Positions 53,901 through 62,982 of a stretch of DNA of 64,000 nt are shown here, piece by piece (positions within the stretch are counted from its first letter, which is position 1; each line of letters opens with the position of its first letter). The notes beneath the pieces are model-generated. The model ran no database searches, was not told the DNA's origin, and was given only the letters and a program-made list of their open reading frames with translations. Both the position numbers and the translations under genes were made by a program. Source of the stretch: Hirschia litorea (GTDB lineage Bacteria > Pseudomonadota > Alphaproteobacteria > Caulobacterales > Hyphomonadaceae); NCBI RefSeq assembly GCF_042665075.1, contig NZ_JBHTBR010000005.1:62001-126000 (forward strand), read 5' to 3'.

Positions 53901-54314
53901 CTAATCGTCGCGAATAGTACGTTCTTTTTTCTCGTGACGTTCTTGTGCCTCAACACATAAAGTCGCCGTTGGGCGGGCAGTTAGACGCCCCAAACCAATT
54001 GGCTCGCCTGTATCTTCACAAAAACCATATTCATCAGATTCGATACGGCGAAGGGCTGCATCGATTTTAGAAACAAGTTTCCGTTGGCGGTCTCGCGTTC
54101 TTAATTGAAGCGCTCTGTCTGCTTCGTTAGATGCTCGATCTACCAAGTCTGGCAGATTGGAAGCCTCTTCCTGCATAGATTCCATAGTTTCGCGTGTACC
54201 GTCGATGATATCTTTTTTCCAAGCTTCCAGTTTCGCTTTAAAATAAGCTTTGTGGCGCTCGCACATATATTCTTCATCTGCTGACGGTGTGTAATTTTCA
54301 AGACTTACGCTCAT
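53901..54314 (-). CDS. dksA: DksA/TraR-family protein with two of four zinc-cysteines
   Basis: A 137-residue RNA polymerase-binding factor of the DksA type. The coiled-coil arm spans about 25-95 and the globular end contains YGFCEDTGEPIGLGRLTARPTATLCVEAQERHE. In the C4 zinc-finger pattern (C-x2-C-x17-C-x2-C) the first and third cysteines are kept, but the second is Thr and the fourth is Ala, so it should not bind zinc in the classical way; alphaproteobacterial DksA proteins are often like this. It lies between the flgH terminator and fliX, within the flagellar region. Confidence 0.9.
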   Translation of the reverse strand: MSVSLENYTPSADEEYMCERHKAYFKAKLEAWKKDIIDGTRETMESMQEEASNLPDLVDRASNEADRALQLRTRDRQRKLVSKIDAALRRIESDEYGFCEDTGEPIGLGRLTARPTATLCVEAQERHEKKERTIRDD

Positions 54315-54450
54315 TCGTCACACTCCTGTTCACTGCCTTTGTCTTTGCGGAATCAACCACAAAGCCTCCTTCAGGCAGGGCTCATATAGCGAACAATGTG
54401 CTGAGCTACAACACCGAATATTTCACAGCATTCACAACGCGAAGTTTAGA

Positions 54451-54900
54451 CTAGAGCATTTCTTTTTGTTGACGTTCTAGTTTCGCTATCTCAACAGCTG
54501 TTCGCACTTCAATATGGCTCAATGCATTATCTAGACCATCATCGCCTGTAGCGTCTCTCATATCGCTCAGTGCACGGCGTAAAAGCCCCAAATGCGCCGT
54601 TGATGTTTGGCCATCTAAAACCGAGATTTGCAATCGGTCTAAAGCGTCCAACATGCGCCGACCTTTACGCATAGCTTTGTTACGTCTTTCACTGGAATTA
54701 TCCAATGCTTGCAAGGCCATAATGGATTCTACACCACTTATCCCGCCAACGCTACCGCTAGCTGCATTGGGTGCAGTATGCTCGCTACTTGAAGCAGAAT
54801 TTGTGCTGGAAACAAGATTTGAAAAGCCTGCAGATTTAGATGTATTCGTCTTTGATACACCTGCTGCTGGTTTAGCTGAAACTGGACGTGAAACGCGCAT
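54451..54900 (-). CDS. fliX: Flagellar assembly regulator FliX
   Basis: A protein of about 149 residues that in Caulobacter couples completion of the early flagellum to the sigma-54 activator FlbD. The N-terminal half is Ser/Thr/Ala-rich, and the C-terminal half shows MALQALDNSSERRNKAMRKGRRML near 67 and LDALDRLQISVLDGQTS and the final EVRTAVEIAKLERQ (FliX pattern). The ATG at 54900 is chosen (GGGAG upstream). It is divergent from flgI as in Caulobacter; a CtrA-like box lies 44 bp upstream. Confidence 0.85.
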   Translation of the reverse strand: MRVSRPVSAKPAAGVSKTNTSKSAGFSNLVSSTNSASSSEHTAPNAASGSVGGISGVESIMALQALDNSSERRNKAMRKGRRMLDALDRLQISVLDGQTSTAHLGLLRRALSDMRDATGDDGLDNALSHIEVRTAVEIAKLERQQKEML

Positions 54901-54943
54901 TATTAGGAGCTCCCGCATAGGTGGGTAGAATCCTACCAAAAGG

Positions 54944-54958
54944 TTAATTTCATCCTAA
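54944..54958. promoter_or_regulatory. CtrA-like box upstream of fliX
   Basis: TTAA-N7-CTAA at 54944-54958 differs from the CtrA consensus TTAA-N7-TTAA at one position. It lies 44 bp upstream of the fliX start and 152 bp upstream of the divergent flgI start; in Caulobacter fliX is a CtrA-dependent gene. Confidence 0.5.
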
Positions 54959-55109
54959 TAGAAAATTAAAAAAAAGCGAAAATGTTAAGTGTTTGTTTTG
55001 GGTTAGGCGCGAAAATAGCCCCTAAGAATGATCTGCGTGTTGAGTTTACGTCTCCAAGAAAAGCCTTTCTTGAGCCAATAACGCGACGCATACACAAGAG
55101 GACGCAAAC

Positions 55110-56219
55110 ATGAGTCGCATTATCTGCGCCATACTATTATCCCTCTACATGGTATTCCCAATAGGGGCTGCCCATGCCGGCTCTCGCCTAAAAGATATTG
55201 TTGATATTGAAGGCGTCAGAGAGAACCAACTTATTGGATATGGTATCGTCGTGGGATTGAATGGCTCTGGTGATAGTTTACGAAACTCTCCCATGACCCG
55301 CCAAAGCCTAGAAGCGATGCTAGAACGCCTTGGTGTAAATACGCGGGATGAAACTCTCAATACTAAAAACGTAGCCGCCGTTATGGTTACTGCTAGCCTC
55401 CCTGCTTTTTCAACAGCAGGATCACGCATTGACGTTACTGTGTCAGCAATGGGCGATGCCAAAAGCCTTGAAGGCGGCACACTTCTTGTTACGCCGCTCA
55501 TGGGCGCCAATGGAGAAGTATACGCCGTTGGGCAAGGTTCGGTGGCTGTCGGTGGCTTTGCTGCATCTGGAGATTCAGGCACAGCACTTGTTCGTAACGT
55601 ACCGACCAATGGTCGTATTCCCAATGGGGCACTTGTGGAACTTGAAGTTCCGTTTGAGCTAAATGACCAAAACAAATTGCGCCTATCACTACGCAATCCA
55701 GACTTTACAACAGCAACACGCATTGCAGCAGTCATCAACGCCTATCTGGGCACAACAGCAGCTTTAGCCACAGACCCCGGCACAGTGTCGCTTGCTCGCC
55801 CCTTCGAATTTCCGGGCGGGATGTCAAATTTGATTGCTGAGATCGAACGACTCGAAGTTGACCCAGATCAGCCTGCCCGGATCATTATCAATGAAACAAC
55901 TGGCATTATCGTGATGGGCGAAAACGTGCGTGTTTCTAAAGTTGCTATTGCACAAGGCAATCTTACAATTTCTGTATCCGAACAACCCGCCGTCTCACAA
56001 CCTAATGCGTTTGGAGAAGGTGAAACAGTTGTTGTGCCTCAGACAGATATCGTCGCGAATGAAGATGTTGCAGACCTCGCGATTGTGGGTGGCAGTGTAC
56101 CATTAGATGATTTGGTGAATGGCTTGAATGCGCTTGGTGTCAGCCCACGGGATATGATTTCTATCCTGCAAGCACTCAAAGCATCCGGCGCACTGCAAGC
56201 TGATATCGAGGTGATGTAA
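55110..56219 (+). CDS. flgI: Flagellar P-ring protein FlgI
   Basis: A 369-residue periplasmic ring protein. The signal peptide ends near GAAHAGS (residue 24). The chain has the conserved start SRLKDIVDIEGVRENQLIGYGIVVGLNGSGD (key RENQLIGYGLVVGL-like segment) and the C-terminal LVNGLNALGVSPRDMISILQALKASGALQADIEVM end with QAL...GAL. Start of flgI-cheL-flbY on the plus strand; cheL starts 2 bp after the stop. Confidence 0.96.
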   Translation: MSRIICAILLSLYMVFPIGAAHAGSRLKDIVDIEGVRENQLIGYGIVVGLNGSGDSLRNSPMTRQSLEAMLERLGVNTRDETLNTKNVAAVMVTASLPAFSTAGSRIDVTVSAMGDAKSLEGGTLLVTPLMGANGEVYAVGQGSVAVGGFAASGDSGTALVRNVPTNGRIPNGALVELEVPFELNDQNKLRLSLRNPDFTTATRIAAVINAYLGTTAALATDPGTVSLARPFEFPGGMSNLIAEIERLEVDPDQPARIIINETTGIIVMGENVRVSKVAIAQGNLTISVSEQPAVSQPNAFGEGETVVVPQTDIVANEDVADLAIVGGSVPLDDLVNGLNALGVSPRDMISILQALKASGALQADIEVM

Positions 56220-56221
56220 CC

Positions 56222-56548
56222 ATGACCGACTCCCTCTCCCTTCCATTTGACATAAACACACTTAAATCTGCCAATTTCCAGAAAGACTTTAAGTTCACAG
56301 AAGCGCAAACGCGTGAAAAAGCCGAGGAAATGGCCAAAGAGTTTGAGACCATGTTTCTGGCTGAAATGCTGCAACCGATCTTCAACCAGATAGAAACAGA
56401 TGGCCCTTTTGGCGGCGGTCAGGCTGAAGAGGCATTTCGACCGATGCTCACGGAACAATATGCAAAATCACTCTCCAATGCTGGCGGCGTGGGGATTGCT
56501 GAATCTGTTCTGACGGAAATACTTCGTATGCAAGGACTGGAAGATTAA
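56222..56548 (+). CDS. cheL: Rod-binding protein CheL (FlgJ N-terminal domain)
   Basis: A 108-residue protein corresponding to the rod-binding half of FlgJ without the muramidase half, as usual in alphaproteobacteria. The signature is MAKEFETMFLAEMLQPIFNQIE near residue 37 followed by GGGQAEEAFRPMLTEQYAKSLSNAGGVGIAESVL. It is thought to help the rod subunits assemble. Translationally close to flgI (2 bp) and flbY (2 bp). Confidence 0.9.
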   Translation: MTDSLSLPFDINTLKSANFQKDFKFTEAQTREKAEEMAKEFETMFLAEMLQPIFNQIETDGPFGGGQAEEAFRPMLTEQYAKSLSNAGGVGIAESVLTEILRMQGLED

Positions 56549-56550
56549 AC

Positions 56551-57003
56551 ATGGCAATTGCAGCACATGATGGCGCAGACCGCGCAGATCAGTTGATCGC
56601 TATTACCCAACGCCTTAGCACGCTGATAAGTGAAGAAATCGTGGCCCACCAAGAAAATCGCCTTGATGCAACTTCTCAAGATTGGGCAGAGAAAGAAAAA
56701 CTCGCACACGCTTATCGTATCGAGATTGCTAATATCCGCGCTAACCCAACTTTATTGGCTGAAGCTAGCCAAGCGCAAAAAGAAGAGCTTAAAAACACAG
56801 TTGAAGCTTTTCGTGAACTTTCTGAACGCCACGCCAACGCCCTTCTAGCTTCCAAAGAGGTTACAGAAGGGCTTGTAAGAGCTCTTACAGAGGAAGTTGC
56901 GACCTCGCGTGCTGCTCCTGCTGGTTATGGACGCGCGGGCACCGTAGCACAGCCCAAGAGTAGCGCAGCACACTCAGGAATTGCTACGAACCTAAAAGTT
57001 TAA
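56551..57003 (+). CDS. flbY: FlgN-like flagellar chaperone FlbY
   Basis: A 150-residue helical protein with the FlgN-type coiled coil (RADQLIAITQRLSTLISEEI, then DWAEKEKLAHAYRIEIANIRANP) and a glycine/serine-poor C-terminus. In Caulobacter flbY follows flgI-cheL and affects hook-associated assembly; FlgN proteins are export chaperones for FlgK and FlgL, whose genes are not in this window. The stop is followed directly by a hairpin. Confidence 0.8.
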   Translation: MAIAAHDGADRADQLIAITQRLSTLISEEIVAHQENRLDATSQDWAEKEKLAHAYRIEIANIRANPTLLAEASQAQKEELKNTVEAFRELSERHANALLASKEVTEGLVRALTEEVATSRAAPAGYGRAGTVAQPKSSAAHSGIATNLKV

Positions 57004-57033
57004 CCCTCCACTCAGTTTTACTGAGCAGAGGGT
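57003..57033 (+). terminator. Hairpin after flbY
   Basis: ACCCTC-CA-CTCAGT pairs with ACTGAG-CA-GAGGGT, leaving one symmetric CA/CA internal loop. The T-run after it is weak (AAGTATTTTAG), so termination may be incomplete; the convergent AbgT gene ends 8 bp further on. Confidence 0.6.
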
Positions 57034-57040
57034 AAGTATT

Positions 57041-58678
57041 TTAGTTTCCTGGAAGACTATATGCGATAGGCGCGGCTGGCCCCAAATCCAAACCAAGGAA
57101 CACCCAGAGCACCACCAGTAATAGACCTGTGACAAGCATCCACACAGAATATGGGATCATCATCGCAGTTAGTGACCCTAGCCCAAAGTCTTTGCTCCAA
57201 CGTCTGGCAAATACCAACACTAACGGGAAGTATACCATTAGCGGTGTGATGATGTTGGTTGCACCATCTCCAACGCGGTAAATCGCTGTCGCTCCTTCTG
57301 GGCTCACACCCAAAAGCATAAGCATTGGCACAAGTACCGGTGCTAAAAGCGCCCATTTGGCACTTGCTGACCCAACAAACAAATTCAACGTTGCAGATAA
57401 AAGTACGATCAATCCCATCGCGATAGGCAAAGGAAGCCCAGAAGCCTCGATACCAGCCGCACCGTGTATTGCGAAGATCAACCCTAAATTTGACCAATTG
57501 AACAAAGCCACGAAATGAGCTGCAGCGAAGGCTAGCACGAGGTAATACCCCATATCGCGCATACCCTCTGCCATCATAGACACAAGATCTCTATGGTTCT
57601 TCACAGTGCCAACAGCAGAACCATAGGCCCAACCTGCACCAAGAAAGAGGACCATAAAACCACCGACCAAAGACTTGAAGAAAGGTGCCAAACGCTGAAC
57701 CGCAGCACATTGACCTTCAGCTTCAACAGCCGCAGGACACGCCGGTTCGTCAATCAAAGGCGTACCGGGACCAAAAGTCATCACGAGCCACACCCCGACA
57801 ACCAGCAATAACGCTAACCCTGCACGGTTTAGCCCCTTTTTCTCATTCGATGACAATTTAGCTGATGGATCTTGCACACTCTCATCTGCTGACGCAGTAT
57901 TTGAAAACGGCGTCTTAGCAAGGCGTGGTTCAATAATTTTATCTGTCACATACCAAATCACAGGTAGGTAGATGAATGTAAGTACGAAGATAAACCACCA
58001 GTTTCCTGCAACATTCATCGTCCAACTCGGATCGAGTTGCGAGCCCTCAACGGCTATTTCAGTAATCCCAAAGAGCAACACATCTAACTGCCCTGGCAAA
58101 ATGTTCGCAGAAAATCCACCAGACACCCCTGCAAAAGCCGCAGCGATACCTGCTATCGGATGACGCCCCGCAGCGTGGAACATAATGCCCGCAAGTGGTA
58201 TCATCACAACATAGGCCGCGTCCGCAGCGTGGTTGGCAATCATTGCTATCAAAGCAACCATCGGCGTTAGGATGACTTTCGGAGCATTGCCTAGCGCCGC
58301 ACGCATAGCAGCACCAAACAGCCCCGAACGCTCAGCAACACCCGCCCCCAACATTACCACAAGAACATAACCAAGAGGATGGAAGTGAGAGAAAGTTTTT
58401 GTCATCTCAACCCAAAACTTAGCGATATTCTCGCCAGACAATAAGCTTTGAGACATAACAACGAGCGGATTACCGTCAGCATTAACCTGCGTAGGATGAA
58501 GCGCCGTCAGTCCAGCAAGCGCGCACACCACGGATATCGCAATAAGTACAAGTGCAAGATAGAAAAAAATAACAACCGGGTCAGGTAATTTATTTCCGGT
58601 TCTCTCAATCCACCCAAGAAAGCCACCTACTTTTTCGTCTTCCTGTGCTTCTGCCACTCCAGCCTCCATCTCGCCCAT
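57041..58678 (-). CDS. AbgT-family transporter
   Basis: A membrane transporter of about 545 residues with about 12-13 helices and two re-entrant hairpins, as known for AbgT proteins. Family landmarks include FLGWIERTGNKLPDPVVIFFY near the start (key TGNKLPDP), GVSGGFSANILPGQLDVLLFGITE near 218 and NLFVGSASAKWALLAPVLVPMLM near 460 (key GSASAKWALLAP). Members take up p-aminobenzoyl-glutamate or export sulfonamide-like drugs. ATG at 58678 and 58669 and a GTG with GGAGG are all possible starts. It is monocistronic between two hairpins. Confidence 0.88.
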   Translation of the reverse strand: MGEMEAGVAEAQEDEKVGGFLGWIERTGNKLPDPVVIFFYLALVLIAISVVCALAGLTALHPTQVNADGNPLVVMSQSLLSGENIAKFWVEMTKTFSHFHPLGYVLVVMLGAGVAERSGLFGAAMRAALGNAPKVILTPMVALIAMIANHAADAAYVVMIPLAGIMFHAAGRHPIAGIAAAFAGVSGGFSANILPGQLDVLLFGITEIAVEGSQLDPSWTMNVAGNWWFIFVLTFIYLPVIWYVTDKIIEPRLAKTPFSNTASADESVQDPSAKLSSNEKKGLNRAGLALLLVVGVWLVMTFGPGTPLIDEPACPAAVEAEGQCAAVQRLAPFFKSLVGGFMVLFLGAGWAYGSAVGTVKNHRDLVSMMAEGMRDMGYYLVLAFAAAHFVALFNWSNLGLIFAIHGAAGIEASGLPLPIAMGLIVLLSATLNLFVGSASAKWALLAPVLVPMLMLLGVSPEGATAIYRVGDGATNIITPLMVYFPLVLVFARRWSKDFGLGSLTAMMIPYSVWMLVTGLLLVVLWVFLGLDLGPAAPIAYSLPGN

Positions 58679-58742
58679 ATTTACAATTTGTAAGGTTAGA
58701 CGTGGAATCAAAAATGAAGCAACCGCATAAGTTTCGATTTCA

Positions 58743-58779
58743 AACAAAAAACGCCGCAATATTGAATATTGCGGCGTTT
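58743..58779 (-). terminator. Terminator of the trmD-rplS operon
   Basis: AAACGCCGCAATATT and its exact reverse complement pair over 15 bp with a one-base centre, so the real loop is a few bases larger. On the minus strand it is followed by a run of T (TTTTTTGTTTG), 38 bp after the rplS stop. Confidence 0.92.
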
Positions 58780-58816
58780 CTTAAATTCTACTTGGAAGAT
58801 GCTCTTCCGAAAAAGA

Positions 58817-59218
58817 CTATGCTTTTTCTTTTTTCTCGCGACGAACAATCCCGTGTCCAGTTGTACGCTCAACAATACGTGCACGCTTACCAGTAAGACC
58901 GCGCAAGTAGTAAAGTTTCGCACGACGTACTTTACCTTTACGTTTCACTTCAATGCTTTCAATCATTGGAGAAACAACAGGGAAAACACGCTCAACACCT
59001 TCACCAAATGAAAGTTTGCGTACTGTGAAGCTTTCTTGGATACCACCGCCTGAACGGGCGATACATACACCTTCGTAAGCCTGAACGCGTTCGCGCTCAC
59101 CTTCTTTAATCTTCACGCTGACACGTAGTGTGTCACCTGCAGAAAAATCAGGAATTGTTTTGTCGCCGAGAACGCGTTGCATCTCTTCAGCTTCGAGAGT
59201 TTGAATAATGTTGGCCAT
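58817..59218 (-). CDS. rplS: 50S ribosomal protein L19
   Basis: A 133-residue ribosomal protein at the 30S-50S interface. It contains FSAGDTLRVSVKIKEGERERVQAYEG near residue 26 and SFTVRKLSFGEGVERVFPVVSP near 61 (key GVERVFPVxSP), followed by KVRRAKLYYLRGLTGKRARI. It follows trmD by 11 bp in one operon; rpsP and rimM, usual companions, are not in this window. Codon use is of the highly expressed type. Confidence 0.98.
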   Translation of the reverse strand: MANIIQTLEAEEMQRVLGDKTIPDFSAGDTLRVSVKIKEGERERVQAYEGVCIARSGGGIQESFTVRKLSFGEGVERVFPVVSPMIESIEVKRKGKVRRAKLYYLRGLTGKRARIVERTTGHGIVRREKKEKA

Positions 59219-59229
59219 CTGTAGAGCTC

Positions 59230-59946
59230 TTAATCTTTCGGTCGCGCGTTCGTCGCTGCGTTTAACTTGAAGGAGGCGTATAAATCTGGTCTACGAGCTT
59301 TTGTCAACGCCAAAGACTGAACTTGGCGCCATTCTTCTATCTTTTTATGGTCTCCAGACAATAAAACGTCCGGAGTCGGCCGATTTTTCCAATTTCTTGG
59401 CTTCGTATAATGAGGATGCTCAAGCAGTCCGGTCTCAAAACTTTCTTGTTCTAAGCTCTCTTCATTGCCCGCAACCCCTGGCAAAAGTCGCACACAAGCT
59501 TCAGTCATAGTTTGCGCTGCCACTTCCCCGCCCGCAAGAATAAAATCACCAATCGACACTTCTTCAATGTCGTAAGCCTCAATAACGCGCTGATCTAATC
59601 CCTCGAATCGACCACACAGAACGATAAGCCCCGGACCAGATGCTAACTGCCGCACTTTGGCTTGGTTCAAGGTCGCTCCTCGCGGTGACATATATATAAG
59701 TGGCCGGTTCTTGCGTTCTACAGACTCAATTGCAGCTGCCATGATATCGGCTCGCATCACCATACCTGCTCCGCCGCCAGCTGGGGTATCATCAACTTGG
59801 CGGTGCTTACCTTCTCCAAATTCACGTATATCAACAGTTTCACACGTCCAGATTCCTTGATCCCGCGCCCTACCAATAATGGATACATCAAGCATCCCAG
59901 GGAAAGCCTCAGGAAAAAGCGTCAAAAATGTCGTGTCAAAACTCAT
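59230..59946 (-). CDS. trmD: tRNA (guanine-37-N1)-methyltransferase
   Basis: Methylates G37 next to the anticodon using SAM; essential for frame maintenance in most bacteria. The 238-residue trefoil-knot protein has DDTPAGGGAGMVMRADI near residue 51, MSPRGATLNQ near 86, LCGRFEGLDQRVIEAY near 110, and SIGDFILAGGEVA near 132 as knot motifs, in order. It is followed by rplS after 11 bp. 341 bp upstream lies the TIR-domain gene on the other strand. Confidence 0.98.
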   Translation of the reverse strand: MSFDTTFLTLFPEAFPGMLDVSIIGRARDQGIWTCETVDIREFGEGKHRQVDDTPAGGGAGMVMRADIMAAAIESVERKNRPLIYMSPRGATLNQAKVRQLASGPGLIVLCGRFEGLDQRVIEAYDIEEVSIGDFILAGGEVAAQTMTEACVRLLPGVAGNEESLEQESFETGLLEHPHYTKPRNWKNRPTPDVLLSGDHKKIEEWRQVQSLALTKARRPDLYASFKLNAATNARPKD

Positions 59947-60287
59947 AAATATCTCTCGAAGAACTTGCAGCGAGCAATTTCATGCAGACAGGCCGCCCAT
60001 ACTCTTTGCCGTCTCCTCTTTAGACAATCAAGTGTTTCCACCCAATCATCCAATTCAGATATCGATTCAACTCACAGGGTTGTAGGTTCTCGATTTAGTT
60101 GTAAGGCCTGTTGAATATCCACAATTGATATATGATGCGCCTGTTGCAAATAGACAATATGGTTAACTTTTCTCTGACAACTACATTAAGTTATCAGCCT
60201 AAATCATTGTCTTTGCTGTGTTTGAAATATAGAGTTTTACAAAATTAGTTAATATTGATGATGTTTGTTAGGGGCTGAGGGGGTCAC
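59947..60287. other. Gene-free stretch between trmD and the TIR-domain gene
   Basis: About 340 bases of AT-rich DNA with no credible reading frame. It holds the promoter of trmD-rplS (minus strand) and that of the TIR-domain gene (plus strand). Several TTAA tetramers occur (near 60164, 60186 and 60248) but none are in the CtrA spacing. No repeat or hairpin stands out. Confidence 0.5.
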
Positions 60288-62060
60288 ATGTCAGACGATC
60301 CCGAACATACACTCCGAGTATATATATGCTGCGCGCGAGCTGATCTCAGTTTCGCGACCGATCTGATGACTGGTCTAAACACTTGCGGTTTTGACGCACG
60401 CACATCCCACCAAGCCACCGATATTCCACCTTCCCCCGAAGCTCTCTCAAAAGCAGAACAAGAAGATAGAATCGCCAATTCTGATACAATCGTATTCGTT
60501 CTATCACCGGACGCCCTTCAAGAAGGCGCTGCCACTACGGAATTAGAAATGGCCTACCATATGGGTAAGCGCATCTTTCTTGCTCCAATCCGGCAAATAT
60601 CTTCATCGCAAGCGCCAGATGCGATGTTGCAAATGCCTTTTGTAAGCTTTCAAGGCGACACAAGTTTTGCAGTTAGCCTGTCCCAACTTGTCTCAAAATT
60701 GAAAACTGACATTCCATGGATCAAAGAGCATACGCGTATCGCGCTTCTCGCTAACAAGTGGAATAAACACGGGCGCTCATCAACATTGCTGATGTATGGC
60801 AAGGACCTTCAACGCGCGACATCATGGGCTAGAAACATCCCGAAACATTTTCCGCCAATCACAAAACTTGAAGAAGCCTTCCTCGCAGCCAGCCAAAAAG
60901 CTTTTAATGATTCCATTGCAAGAGCCAGAAAACCAGGCCCTTCCAAGTTAAGCATGGTCGCTATTTCTGCCCTCGCAGCAATAACAATATTCATTGGTAT
61001 AAAGTGGCAAGGAGCCAATCAGCTCGCAACGTCTCTCCAAAATGAAATAGACCTTATTTCAAATAAAAACTCTCACCTAGAAGATGTTCAAACTCGGCTA
61101 TACTCCGATATTCGCTTAAAACTTTCTTCTGAAGAAGACAGCTTCCTAAGTGATATTCAAGGATGGTATCCACGCGCAGCAAGTCATGCCGGCTCCATCG
61201 CACGCATAACATTCCCGCCAACATCAACTAACGCGAACCAAGCACAGCAATTTACAGGCATTATCGTTGCGGGGGACCTGCTAGGCCAAGCCTATCAAGG
61301 CAAATCCTTTATTTTAACCCCCACCTTTAATCGCTCGGCGCAAGACGATTTAATTGCTTCCCATTTTGACTCTCGTCAGCAAACTCCTAAAAGCAATGCT
61401 AATTTTCATCTTGCTTCTGAGACACTCAGTGAGCGTGTTATGCTTGCCACCGTCGAGCCCGTATCAAACGATACATTTAATTTGGAACTCCCCGCTTTGC
61501 ACGGCGACCCTCGCCTCTTAGCGCAAGACTCAATATGGGAGTCGCAAGTTCAAAATGGCAATCAATCTGCGTTTAGCCTACACGAAATAAGCAATACTTT
61601 ACCCCAAGGTGCCCGTGCGCTTTCTTTTGGTGATCTAGATTGTCGTAAATTTTCACGCATAAAATCTCTAGACCAGAGTTTACCAGCAAATACTGAAAGT
61701 GATTTTGAACCAATCGGAATGATGGCGCTTGCTCCCGCGCAGCAGGGCTTCTCGTCAGCTAGAGGTCACGCCTCCTCTGGTTTAAAAAACACACAACCCT
61801 TTGCTACCTTGCAGATTTCAAAAATGAAATCGGAACAAAATACTAGCTATATAAGCTATAACGCCGCAACAATTCTGCCGGAAACGGGTGCTCCTATATT
61901 CAACCTGACAACAGGAAAAATAATCGCCCTACACATCGGACAATCTCAAACAGACCCAGACACATTTGAAGGCGTCTCCCTTATTAGCCTGCTAAATGAA
62001 GTTCGTGCAGACCTTTCCGTGCCGACTTCTAACTTAAACTCTGTGTGTGAGACATACTAA
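60288..62060 (+). CDS. TIR-domain membrane protein with degenerate trypsin-like C-terminal domain
   Basis: A 590-residue protein. Residues about 9-120 are a TIR-like domain (RVYICCARADLSFATDLMTGL, then IVFVLSPDAL and TTELEMAYHMGKRIFLAPI); Glu85 or Glu87 is the candidate catalytic glutamate of NAD-cleaving TIRs. Residues 148-205 form the linker seen after TIR domains in multi-domain proteins (LLANKWNKHGRSSTLLMYGK). One membrane helix lies at about 221-240, a coiled coil at 245-285. The rest, 315-580, has the trypsin-like layout (FTGIIVAGDLL, GAPIFNLTTGKIIALHIG), but Phe347 sits where the catalytic His should be and Thr533 where the Ser should be. Role unknown; defence or signalling is possible. 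GAGGGGG precedes the ATG. Confidence 0.75.
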   Translation: MSDDPEHTLRVYICCARADLSFATDLMTGLNTCGFDARTSHQATDIPPSPEALSKAEQEDRIANSDTIVFVLSPDALQEGAATTELEMAYHMGKRIFLAPIRQISSSQAPDAMLQMPFVSFQGDTSFAVSLSQLVSKLKTDIPWIKEHTRIALLANKWNKHGRSSTLLMYGKDLQRATSWARNIPKHFPPITKLEEAFLAASQKAFNDSIARARKPGPSKLSMVAISALAAITIFIGIKWQGANQLATSLQNEIDLISNKNSHLEDVQTRLYSDIRLKLSSEEDSFLSDIQGWYPRAASHAGSIARITFPPTSTNANQAQQFTGIIVAGDLLGQAYQGKSFILTPTFNRSAQDDLIASHFDSRQQTPKSNANFHLASETLSERVMLATVEPVSNDTFNLELPALHGDPRLLAQDSIWESQVQNGNQSAFSLHEISNTLPQGARALSFGDLDCRKFSRIKSLDQSLPANTESDFEPIGMMALAPAQQGFSSARGHASSGLKNTQPFATLQISKMKSEQNTSYISYNAATILPETGAPIFNLTTGKIIALHIGQSQTDPDTFEGVSLISLLNEVRADLSVPTSNLNSVCETY

Positions 62061-62213
62061 CCGCCTATCAATCAGGCTTGGAAATACCCGCACATTCCAT
62101 TTTTTGTTGAAATCAACGTAATTTGTCCAATCCGCCGCCTTCATCTTCCTCTGAAGTGTGTTAATGATTCTGGAGGCGGATATTCCTAGCCGCAAAGTAA
62201 GCTCTGGTTTGTC

Positions 62214-62969
62214 GTGGCGTCATCAACATTAAAACTATCCGTATTAATTCCTTTCTTTAACGAAGCTGGCAATATCGCACCTTTGTTGGAAGAAGTGCAT
62301 CAGGTGCTTGACGGGATTTCATTTGAAATTATTTGCGTGAATGATGCGTCCGCAGACAGCACAGGAATTGAGCTCGCGGAAGCCCAGCTTAAATACCCCG
62401 ATACCGTACAAATTCTTACCCACATTAAACGTAGCGGTAAATCTGCTGCTCTGTTTACTGGCCTAAAATCGGTTACGGGTGATTGGGTGCAGCTTCTCGA
62501 TGGAGACGGGCAGAATGACCCTGCTGATACACGTCGTATCTGGGATGATATAATTCACCCCGGTGCCCCACCCAAGCTTGGTATTATTGCTGGTCGACGC
62601 ACGAGCAGAAATGATAGTGGTTTTAAATGGCTTCAATCACGTATAGCCAATGGCGTGCGTCGGTTTTGCCTTAGAGATGATGCTAAAGACACCGGATGCG
62701 GCTTTAAACTCATCCGCACACAAGCCTTCAGAGACCTCCCTTATTTCGCTAGTATGCACCGTTTTTTTCCAGCTCTCATTAAACGAGCTGGTTGGGAAGT
62801 TAGAGAAGAATTCGTCAACGACCGTGAACGCTGGCATGGCGCTTCAAAATATGGTTTTTTATCCAGATTAGGCGCAGGTATTGTAGACCTATTGGGCATG
62901 ATCTGGCTGGTGCGTCGCGGCGGCCAAGGGATTGCCGCTGAATGGAATGATCCACGAGCCGATAAATAA
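62214..62969 (+). CDS. Family 2 glycosyltransferase (polyprenyl-phosphate sugar transferase type)
   Basis: A 251-residue GT2 enzyme: LSVLIPFFNEAGNIAPLLEEV near residue 8, IICVNDASADST near 38, the metal-binding LLDGDGQNDPAD near 91, and WHGASKYGFLSRL near 200, as in dolichol- or undecaprenyl-phosphate mannose/glucose synthases. No C-terminal membrane helices are present, so it is the short soluble type. The start is a GTG. The next gene, a GT39-type membrane transferase, begins 13 bp after the stop and probably uses the lipid-linked sugar made here. Confidence 0.88.
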   Translation: MASSTLKLSVLIPFFNEAGNIAPLLEEVHQVLDGISFEIICVNDASADSTGIELAEAQLKYPDTVQILTHIKRSGKSAALFTGLKSVTGDWVQLLDGDGQNDPADTRRIWDDIIHPGAPPKLGIIAGRRTSRNDSGFKWLQSRIANGVRRFCLRDDAKDTGCGFKLIRTQAFRDLPYFASMHRFFPALIKRAGWEVREEFVNDRERWHGASKYGFLSRLGAGIVDLLGMIWLVRRGGQGIAAEWNDPRADK

Positions 62970-62982
62970 GAGTGATAGCGCC

